From Oceanibium sediminis (GTDB lineage Bacteria; Pseudomonadota; Alphaproteobacteria; Rhodobacterales; Rhodobacteraceae): a DNA stretch of 64,000 nt. A program made the translations under genes and the position numbers. Position 1 is the first letter of the stretch. Every line of letters starts with the position of its first letter. The notes beneath the pieces are model-generated. The model made no database searches, was not told the origin of the DNA, and saw only the letters and a list, made by a program, of their open reading frames with translations. This document shows positions 54,429-61,203 of the stretch, one piece after another. Where the stretch lies: contig NZ_QGNX01000008.1 of NCBI RefSeq assembly GCF_003265325.1, positions 1 through 64,000 on the forward strand. The letters run 5' to 3'.

Positions 54429-55583
54429 TCAGATGCTGATGGTGATGACCTTGTCGCCATTCGCCGACAGCGCGATCTGGCCCGACTTCAGCCGCATCGC
54501 ATCGGCGCCGAAGACTTCGCGCCGCCATCCGTGCATGACGGGGGAATCCTCGCCCGCGGCGATGTCATCCAGGTCGGAGACCGTGGCGATCAGCTTCTGC
54601 GCCACGCCTGCTTCCTCGGCCTTGGCCTTCAGCAGGACGCGCAGCAGGTCAGCCAGCCCCTCCTGGCCCTGGCGGCGCTGGCGCTGGGCGGGCACCTCGG
54701 GCAGGTCGGACTTGGGCAGGTCCATCGCCTTGTCCACCGCCGCGACGATGGCGTTGGCCAGGTCGCCCCGGCGCGCCTCTCGCTGAAGCAGGCGGGACTT
54801 TGACAGGTCGTCCAGCTGGCGCGGGCGCGTGGCGGCCAGTTCGAGGATCACGTCGTCCTTGAAGATGCGGTTGCGCGGCACGTCGCGGCTTTGGGCCAAT
54901 TCCTCCCGCAGCTCGGCCAGGGCGCGCACGATGGCTAGGAAGCGCGGGGAATTGGTGCGCGTCTTAACCCGGCGCCAGGCTTCCGAGGGGGTCGTGACAT
55001 AGGTTTCGGGGTTGGCGAGGACGGCCAGCTCCTCCTCCAGCCAGTGCGCGCGCCCGGATTCGTCGAGCTGCGCCTTGAGCGCCGTGTACACCTCCCGCAG
55101 GTGGGTGACATCGGCCAGGGCATAGACTTTCTGCTTCTCGCTCAGCGGGCGTCGGGACCAGTCCGTGAAGCGGGACGACTTGTCGATGCCCTCGTTGCAG
55201 ATCTTGCGCACCAGGGTTTCATAGCCGACCTGCTCTCCGAAGCCGCAGACCATGGCGGCGACCTGCGTGTCGAACAGCGGCGTCGGCAGTGCGCCGCTGT
55301 CGACGTAGAAGATCTCCAGGTCCTGGCGCGCGGCGTGGAACACCTTCACGACGGAGGTGTCGGCGAACAACTCGTACATCGGGGCCAGGTCAAGCTCCGG
55401 CGCCAGCGTGTCGATCAGCACGGCATCTTCGTCGTCGTCCCCCGGCACGGCCATCTGCACAAGGCACAGCTGGGCGTAATACGTGCGCTCCCTCAGGAAC
55501 TCCGTATCGACGGTGACGAATGGATAGCTCGCGGCATGGGCGCAGAAGGACCGCAGCGCCTCGGTCGTGGTAATGGTGATCAT
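54429..55583 (-). CDS. rnd: Ribonuclease D
   Basis: RNase D trims tRNA 3' ends. The 384-residue protein has the DEDD exonuclease motifs (VDTEFLRERTYY, FHAARQDLEIFY, YALADVTHLREVY) in residues 1-200 and an HRDC-type helical region after it (RFLAIVRALAELREELAQ). Full length for alphaproteobacterial RNase D. It stands alone between the lipoprotein gene and the kinase-like gene. Confidence 0.95.
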   Translation of the reverse strand: MITITTTEALRSFCAHAASYPFVTVDTEFLRERTYYAQLCLVQMAVPGDDDEDAVLIDTLAPELDLAPMYELFADTSVVKVFHAARQDLEIFYVDSGALPTPLFDTQVAAMVCGFGEQVGYETLVRKICNEGIDKSSRFTDWSRRPLSEKQKVYALADVTHLREVYTALKAQLDESGRAHWLEEELAVLANPETYVTTPSEAWRRVKTRTNSPRFLAIVRALAELREELAQSRDVPRNRIFKDDVILELAATRPRQLDDLSKSRLLQREARRGDLANAIVAAVDKAMDLPKSDLPEVPAQRQRRQGQEGLADLLRVLLKAKAEEAGVAQKLIATVSDLDDIAAGEDSPVMHGWRREVFGADAMRLKSGQIALSANGDKVITISI

Positions 55584-55615
55584 GCGCCGTTTATACGACG
55601 GCCCCGCGGGATTGA

Positions 55616-56431
55616 CTATGGGGGATCTTCACCGTTGCGCGGGGCCATGAACGGCAGGATCGCGGTGATCCGCGCGCCGCCGCCGCGCGGGCCTTCGCCA
55701 ACCTCGATCTGGCCGCCGAGGCAGGCGACCCCCTGCCAGAGCATCGCCAGGGCCAGCGCGGTTGGGGGCGGAATCGTCTCGCTCGGGCGGCCCGAGAATA
55801 TCGCGCCCCGCGCTTCCGCCACGATGGGCGGGCCGGGGAAGATGACGCTGAGGCGCAGGACCTGCCCGGCGCGGATCGCGCGAAAGCCGATCACGTCACC
55901 CGCCCGCCGCGCAGCACCAAGGCCGGCATCCAGCAGCGCCGCCCCGATCGCCGAGAACACCACCGGGTCCGTCGCGCAGACCGGCATCTCGCACAGGAAG
56001 TCCACCGCTTCGGGCCGATCGCCGCAGCGCGCGGTATGAACCCGGGTCAGCAGCGCGTTCGGGTCTACCCCTTCCTCGATCCGCGGGGTCATGCCCGCGG
56101 CGGCAAGGGCGATGATCGCCCCCATCGAGGTTTCAAGCCGGGCCGCCTGCCGCGCGATCGCGCGACCGGTGCAACTGATACGCCGGGTGTCGGCCCCGTC
56201 GCCGTCGGCCAGCCAACCCGCGCGGGCGCGCAGGATGCCGGTGCTGTGCATCAGGTCGGGCAGTGCATCCATCACCAGCGCCCCCGGATCGGCCAGATCC
56301 CCGAGGTGCGGGGTGAACAGCGTCGGGGGAACCACCTGGCGCGCGGGCATATCCGCCGCGCGCCGGTCGATCCAGGCAACGGTCCGCGCGGAGCGGGGCT
56401 CAAGGCTGTGAATGTCTGGGTTCTGGTCCAT
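55616..56431 (-). CDS. Degenerate histidine-kinase-like protein
   Basis: This 271-residue soluble protein ends in a segment like the last part of a HATPase domain (LAMLWQGVACLGGQIEVGEG, then GGARITAILPF). A helical region at about 85-115 resembles a dimerisation domain, but no phospho-acceptor histidine box is seen and the N and G1 boxes are not recognisable. It may be a phosphotransfer or scaffold relative of kinases. ATG 56431 is preferred over TTG 56440. A CtrA-like site lies just upstream. Identification is tentative. Confidence 0.6.
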   Translation of the reverse strand: MDQNPDIHSLEPRSARTVAWIDRRAADMPARQVVPPTLFTPHLGDLADPGALVMDALPDLMHSTGILRARAGWLADGDGADTRRISCTGRAIARQAARLETSMGAIIALAAAGMTPRIEEGVDPNALLTRVHTARCGDRPEAVDFLCEMPVCATDPVVFSAIGAALLDAGLGAARRAGDVIGFRAIRAGQVLRLSVIFPGPPIVAEARGAIFSGRPSETIPPPTALALAMLWQGVACLGGQIEVGEGPRGGGARITAILPFMAPRNGEDPP

Positions 56432-56458
56432 GATGCCCAAGGTCTATCGCCCCAGGCG

Positions 56459-56473
56459 TTAACAGGTGGTTAG
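56459..56473. promoter_or_regulatory. CtrA-like binding site
   Basis: TTAA-N7-TTAG matches the CtrA consensus TTAA-N7-TTAA at seven of eight conserved bases. It ends 28 bases before the start of the degenerate histidine-kinase-like gene. CtrA is a known regulator of motility and gene-transfer-agent genes in Rhodobacteraceae. The match is seen; control is inferred. Confidence 0.4.
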
Positions 56474-56519
56474 CCTGTCGCAAGCAAGTTCGGTGAGGGT
56501 TAACACCGTCTTTTACGAG

Positions 56520-56594
56520 TGGCTCCGGCGGTTGGATTCGAACCAACGACCTGCGGATTAACAGTCCGATGCTCTACCACTGAGCTACGCCGGA
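56520..56594 (-). tRNA. tRNA-Asn (anticodon GUU)
   Basis: Read on the minus strand, a seven-base acceptor stem (TCCGGCG with CGCCGGA), a D arm (GCTCAGTGGTAGAGC), an anticodon loop CTGTTAA with anticodon GTT, and a T arm with GGTTCGAATCC fold into a cloverleaf. The discriminator is G and CCA is encoded at 56520-56522. One mismatch is seen at the base of the anticodon stem. Confidence 0.97.
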
Positions 56595-56620
56595 ACAGCC
56601 GTCTCGTCTTGCTGAGAGGG

Positions 56621-56649
56621 CGTATAGCAAAGCGATTCTGGAGCGTAAA
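56621..56649 (-). promoter_or_regulatory. Probable sigma70 promoter of tRNA-Asn
   Basis: On the minus strand TTTACG (56649-56644) and TATACG (56626-56621) are separated by 17 bases, fitting -35 and -10 boxes about 27 bases before the tRNA 5' end. Confidence 0.5.
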
Positions 56650-56679
56650 GCACAATATCGCATCCCGCCCGACATCGTT

Positions 56680-57567
56680 TCAGAGCGCCCTGAAATCCCC
56701 CGTGGACAGGTCGTCCGCGGGCATAGCGACACGCCCTGACTGGGCCAGGTCGATCAGGTGCGCCAGCACGTTGCGCGCCGCGGCGCGGTGAAGATGCCGC
56801 GGGACATCGCGGTAGATGGCCTCGGTGATCGACTCGAGAGTCGCCTGGCCCTCGCGCAACGCGTCCAGGATCTGCGCGCTGCGCGCCAGGCGATGCGCCT
56901 TTTGCGTCGCCGCCAGCGCGGGCCCGTCGTCCACTGCCGCCCCGTGCCCCGGCAGGTAGCGCCGCTCCTCAAGCCCCATCAGGTGGTCGAGCGCGCCGAG
57001 AAACGCGCCGACACTGCCATCGGGCGGAGAGATCAGCGTCGTCGACCAGCCCATCACCGTGTCCCCGGTGAACACGATATCGCGCCCCTCCAGCGCGAAG
57101 CTGAGGTGGCTGGACAGGTGCCCCGGCGTGTGATGCGCGCGCAGCCGCCAGCCCTGCCCTGCCACCGCGTCGCCGTGGCGCAAGCGCTGGTCGGGGGTGA
57201 ACCCGGGGTCGATCCCCTCCCCGCCCAGCAGGCCCTTGCGCCCGGCCAGCTCCTGCATCTCGGGGCTGCGCCCCTCGGTCGCGCCGCCGAAGGACAGGAT
57301 CGGCGCGCCTGTCGCGCGGGCCAGCGCCGGCGCGCCGGCGCTGTGGTCCAGGTGCGCGTGGGTAATCAGGATATGGCTGATCCGCGCCCCCGCGGGCACC
57401 GCCGACAGAATCGCCGCGAGATGCGCACGATCGTCCGGCCCCGGGTCGATCACCGCCAGGGATTCGGTGCCGAGAAGATAGGTCTGCGTCCCGTCGCTGG
57501 TCATCGGCGAGGGGTTCGGCGCGGTCAGGCGGCGCAGATCGGGGGCCAGGTCATCCGGGGCGCGCAT
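56680..57567 (-). CDS. MBL-fold metallo-hydrolase (LACTB2-like)
   Basis: This 295-residue metallo-beta-lactamase-fold hydrolase has the metal-binding motif ITHAHLDHSAGA, HHTPGHLSSHLSF, VFTGDTVMGW and YLPGHGAAVDDGP, followed by a C-terminal winged-helix-like domain (LDALREGQATLESITEAIY) typical of LACTB2-like proteins. Relatives act as RNA endonucleases or thioester/glyoxalase hydrolases; the substrate here is unknown. It is divergent from the EnvZ-type kinase gene. Confidence 0.92.
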   Translation of the reverse strand: MRAPDDLAPDLRRLTAPNPSPMTSDGTQTYLLGTESLAVIDPGPDDRAHLAAILSAVPAGARISHILITHAHLDHSAGAPALARATGAPILSFGGATEGRSPEMQELAGRKGLLGGEGIDPGFTPDQRLRHGDAVAGQGWRLRAHHTPGHLSSHLSFALEGRDIVFTGDTVMGWSTTLISPPDGSVGAFLGALDHLMGLEERRYLPGHGAAVDDGPALAATQKAHRLARSAQILDALREGQATLESITEAIYRDVPRHLHRAAARNVLAHLIDLAQSGRVAMPADDLSTGDFRAL

Positions 57568-57617
57568 CGGGCTTCTCCTTGCGGGGGGCGGGGCATGGCG
57601 GTAACGCTTGGCGGATC

Positions 57618-58949
57618 ATGGCACGTCCCCACCTCAAGTCCTACCTGCCCCGGTCGCTTTTCCTGCGCGCCAGCCTGATTCTGATCGGCCCGCTGATCCT
57701 GTTGCAACTGGTGGTCGCCGTGGTCTTCGTGCAGCGCCATTTCGAGGGCGTGACCCGCCAGATGACGCAGAACATCGCGCGCGAGCTTGCCGTGGCGCAG
57801 CAGGTGATCGACACCTCTCCCAGCGCGGAAATCGCTCAGTTGCGGTTGCAGAACCTGTCGCGCCCCCTGGCCATCGGCCTGTCGCTGGATCCCGATACCC
57901 AGGTCACGGGCGAGAATGCGCGCCTGTGGTACGACCTGTCTGGCCGCGTCCTGACGGAGGAAATGACCGCCCTGCTCGGCCCGTCGCTGCGGGTAGACCT
58001 CGCCGGGAATGCCCGCCAGGTGGACGCGCGGTTGCGCACCGACAAGGGCGTGCTGCACGCCGTGATTCCGCGCACTCGGGTAACGGCCTCGAACCCGCAC
58101 CAGCTGCTGGTGCTGATGATCGCGACCTCGCTGGTGCTCGGGGTCATCGCGATCCTGTTCCTGCGCAACCAGATGCGTCCGATCCTCAACCTCGCGGATG
58201 CCGCGGCGGCCTTCGGCAAGGGGCGCTCCGTCCCCTTCCGCCCCGCCGGCGCGGAAGAGGTGCGCCGTGCCGGCCAGGCGTTCCTTGCCATGCGCGCGCG
58301 GATCGAGCGCGCGATCGAGCAGCGCACGCTGATGTTGTCGGGCGTCAGCCACGACCTGCGCACGCCGCTGACCCGCATGAAGCTGACCCTGGCGCTGGCC
58401 GACGACCTGCCCGAGGCGGCGGAGATGGGGCGCGACGTGGACGAGATGGAGCAGATGCTCGAAGGGTTCCTCGCCTTCGCGCGCGGCGACCAGATGGAGG
58501 ACACCGAGCAGGTCGACCTGTTCGACATGGTCGCCGACCTCGGCGAGCGGGCGCGCCGCGCCGGGGTCCAGATCAGCGTGGTGACGGAGGCGGAGCCGGG
58601 CAGCGACCGCCGCTTCCCCCTGCGCGAGGCGGCGGTGTGCCGCGCGCTGATGAACCTGATCAGCAATGGCGCGCGCTACGGCACGCACGTACGCCTGACC
58701 CTGCGGCTGACCGCAAACCGCGCGATTTTCGTGGTCGAGGACGACGGCCCCGGCGTGCCCGCCGACAAGCGCGAGGAGGTGACGCGCCCCTTCACGCGGC
58801 TCGACAAGGCGCGCAACCAGGACAAGGGCGGCGGCGTGGGCCTCGGGCTGGCGATCGCGCAGGACGTGGCGCGCTCCCACGGGGGCGCGCTTGAGTTGGG
58901 CGACAGCGCGCTCGGCGGGTTGTCGGCGACGATCAGGCTGCCCCGCTGA
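57618..58949 (+). CDS. EnvZ-type sensor histidine kinase
   Basis: This 443-residue inner-membrane kinase has a helix at about 16-37, a periplasmic region, a second helix at about 157-179, HAMP, a DHp helix with His245 (SGVSHDLRTPLTRMKLTL), and a HATPase domain (NLISNGARYG, DDGPGVP, GVGLGLAIAQDVARSHGG). The DHp sequence is of the EnvZ/OmpR class. No response regulator is adjacent, so the partner is elsewhere. The last 17 bases overlap the convergent kinase-like APH gene. Confidence 0.93.
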   Translation: MARPHLKSYLPRSLFLRASLILIGPLILLQLVVAVVFVQRHFEGVTRQMTQNIARELAVAQQVIDTSPSAEIAQLRLQNLSRPLAIGLSLDPDTQVTGENARLWYDLSGRVLTEEMTALLGPSLRVDLAGNARQVDARLRTDKGVLHAVIPRTRVTASNPHQLLVLMIATSLVLGVIAILFLRNQMRPILNLADAAAAFGKGRSVPFRPAGAEEVRRAGQAFLAMRARIERAIEQRTLMLSGVSHDLRTPLTRMKLTLALADDLPEAAEMGRDVDEMEQMLEGFLAFARGDQMEDTEQVDLFDMVADLGERARRAGVQISVVTEAEPGSDRRFPLREAAVCRALMNLISNGARYGTHVRLTLRLTANRAIFVVEDDGPGVPADKREEVTRPFTRLDKARNQDKGGGVGLGLAIAQDVARSHGGALELGDSALGGLSATIRLPR

Positions 58950-59973
58950 GCCCCTCCAGCGCCAGCTGCACGATATGGGGCACCAGCGCCCCGAGGTACC
59001 GCGCCTTCTCGGGGTTGGAGGCGTTGCCCTGCAAGGCCCGGTGCTTCACCCCCTGCAGGATCGCGGCCATGCGAAAGAAGCTGAAGGCCACCGGAAAGGT
59101 CATGTCCGGGATATCGTCCAGTCCCGCCCGGCGGGCATAGCGCGCGACGTAGTCCGCGTCTGTCGGCAGGCCCAGCGCGGCGCGGTCCACCCCGGCAAGG
59201 CCCCGCCCCTCGGCGCCCACGGGCAGGCGCCATTGCATCAGCTGCGCGCCAAGGTCCGCCAGGGGGTGGCCAAGGGTGGACAGTTCCCAGTCCAGCACCG
59301 CGTTGATCGCGCCGCTCGCCGGATCGAACAGCAGGTTGTCCAGCCGCCAGTCCCCGTGGACCAGCGCGACGCGGCCGTCGTCCTCGGGCATATGCGTGTC
59401 CAGCCAGGCGATCAGCGTTTCCATGTCGGGCAGCGGCCCGGTCTCCGTCGCGCGGTACTGGCCTTGCCAGCGGGCAAGCTGGCGGGCGAAATAATTCCCG
59501 GGGCGGCCAAAATCACCCAGTCCGACAGCCACCGGATCGACGCTGTGAAGCGCGGCGAGCGTGGCATTCATAGCATCGTACAACGCCCGACGCCGCGCCT
59601 TGGCCATGCCGGGGCAGCGTGGATCGTTCTCCGTCTGCCCGGCGACCTGCTCCATCACGAAGAAGGCGGTGCCGAGGACCGCCTCGTCCTCGCACAGCAG
59701 ATACACGCGCGGAACCGGCACCGGCGTGCCCTGAAGGGCGCGCATCACGCGGAACTCCCGCTCCACCGCGTGGGCCGACTTCAGCAGACGCCCCGGCGGT
59801 TTGCGGCGCAACACCAAGGGCCCCGCGTCCGTGTCGAGGAAGAACGTCGGGTTCGACTGGCCCGTGGCGCTTTTCACCACGCCCCGGATTTCCGAGAACC
59901 CCGCGATCCGCCCGCGCAGGTAGGCGCTGACCGCCGCTTCGGGCAGCAGCGGGTCACCGTTCGGCGCGGCCAT
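58933..59973 (-). CDS. APH-family phosphotransferase of the ACAD10/11 type
   Basis: This 346-residue kinase-fold protein has the nucleotide-binding N lobe (GQSNPTFFLDTDAGPLVLRR), the Brenner-type catalytic motif LVHGDWRLDNLLFD and the metal-binding VLDWELSTLGHPLADLGAQ. The last motif is characteristic of the APH domain fused to acyl-CoA dehydrogenase in ACAD10/11, not of antibiotic-resistance kinases. It begins six bases after the acyl-CoA dehydrogenase stop, supporting a joint pathway on hydroxyacyl-CoA substrates. Overlaps the end of the EnvZ-type gene by 17 bases. Confidence 0.9.
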   Translation of the reverse strand: MAAPNGDPLLPEAAVSAYLRGRIAGFSEIRGVVKSATGQSNPTFFLDTDAGPLVLRRKPPGRLLKSAHAVEREFRVMRALQGTPVPVPRVYLLCEDEAVLGTAFFVMEQVAGQTENDPRCPGMAKARRRALYDAMNATLAALHSVDPVAVGLGDFGRPGNYFARQLARWQGQYRATETGPLPDMETLIAWLDTHMPEDDGRVALVHGDWRLDNLLFDPASGAINAVLDWELSTLGHPLADLGAQLMQWRLPVGAEGRGLAGVDRAALGLPTDADYVARYARRAGLDDIPDMTFPVAFSFFRMAAILQGVKHRALQGNASNPEKARYLGALVPHIVQLALEGLSGAA

Positions 59974-59979
59974 GGCGGC

Positions 59980-61203
59980 TCAGACCTTGTCGTTGGTGTA
60001 GCGGCGCAGTTCGGCGCGCGCCACCTGGCGGCGGTGCACCGCGTCCGGCCCGTCGGCAAGGCGTAGCGTGCGCAGGTGGGTCCAGCTCGCGGCAAGCGGC
60101 GTGTCCTGGCTGATCCCCTGCCCGCCGTACATCTGCACCGCCTCGTCCACCACCTTCAGCGCCACGCGGGGTGCAATGACCTTGATCTGGCTGATCCAGG
60201 GCGCGGCGGCGCGCGCGTCCCCCTGGTCCATCATCCAGGCGGCCTTCAGGCACAGCAGGCGCGCCTGTTCGATCTCCATCCGGCATTCGGCGATGATGTC
60301 GTAATTCGCGCCAAGGGCGGCCAGCGGCTTGCCGAAGGCGGTGCGCTCCAGGCTGCGGCGGCACATCAGTTCCAGCGCCGCCTCGGCGTGGCCGATGGCA
60401 CGCATGCAGTGGTGGATGCGCCCCGGCCCGAGACGCCCCTGCGCGATCTCGAACCCGCGCCCCTCGCCCAGCAGCATCTGGCCAGCGGGCACGCGCACGT
60501 TCGTGAAGCGCACGTGCATGTGCCCGTGGGGCGCGTCGTCATGGCCGTAGACCTGCATCGGGCGCAGCACCTCGATCCCCGGTGTCGCGGGGTCCACCAG
60601 GATCATCGAGTGGCGCTTGTGTTTTGGCGCATCCTCGTCCCCGGTGCGCACCATGACGATATAGAGCGCGCACCGCGGGTCGCCCGCCCCACTGGCCCAC
60701 CATTTCTCGCCATTCAGAACATAGGCGTCCCCGTCCCGCACGCAGGACAGCGCGATGTTGGTCGCGTCCGAACTGGCCACCTGCGGCTCCGTCATCAGGT
60801 AGGCGGAGCGGATGCGCCCTTCCATCAGCGGGGTCAGCCAGCGCGCCTGGTGTTCGGGCGTGGCGTAGCGCGCCAGCACGTCCATGTTGCCGGTGTCCGG
60901 GGCGGAGCAATTGAACACCTCCGCCGCCAGGCGCACCTTGCCCATCTCCTCGGCCAAATAGGCGTATTCGACCGTCGACAGCCCCGAGGTGTCGGACTTC
61001 CAGAAATTCCACAATCCCCGCGCGCGGGCTGTTTCCTTCAGCGTTTCAAGGATTTCGCTCATGCGTGGCGTGTATTCGAAGCGATCCCCGGTCGCCCCGA
61101 CCAGCGCATGGAACTCCGCGTCCAGCGGTGCGATGTCCTCGCGCACCATGCGCCGCACCGCCGAGACCAGCGGTGCGACCCTTTCCGAAACCCCGAGATC
61201 CAT
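59980..61203 (-). CDS. Acyl-CoA dehydrogenase, ACAD10/11-like
   Basis: This 407-residue FAD enzyme has the family core: YLMTEPQVASSDATNI, LNGEKWWASGAGDPRC, RTAFGKPLAALGAN and QMYGGQGISQDTPL. Where typical members have EGT near the C terminus with the catalytic glutamate, this one reads LADGPDAVH, with aspartate, as in the ACAD11 group. ATG 61203 overlaps the TRAP permease stop (TGATG); an upstream extension is unsupported. It lies in an operon with the permease and the APH kinase. Confidence 0.92.
   Translation of the reverse strand: MDLGVSERVAPLVSAVRRMVREDIAPLDAEFHALVGATGDRFEYTPRMSEILETLKETARARGLWNFWKSDTSGLSTVEYAYLAEEMGKVRLAAEVFNCSAPDTGNMDVLARYATPEHQARWLTPLMEGRIRSAYLMTEPQVASSDATNIALSCVRDGDAYVLNGEKWWASGAGDPRCALYIVMVRTGDEDAPKHKRHSMILVDPATPGIEVLRPMQVYGHDDAPHGHMHVRFTNVRVPAGQMLLGEGRGFEIAQGRLGPGRIHHCMRAIGHAEAALELMCRRSLERTAFGKPLAALGANYDIIAECRMEIEQARLLCLKAAWMMDQGDARAAAPWISQIKVIAPRVALKVVDEAVQMYGGQGISQDTPLAASWTHLRTLRLADGPDAVHRRQVARAELRRYTNDKV

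Noticed and set aside
58933-59973. Aminoglycoside-resistance kinase
   Set aside because: The protein has the APH fold, but its DWELSTLG motif and its operon with an acyl-CoA dehydrogenase place it in the ACAD10/11-like group.
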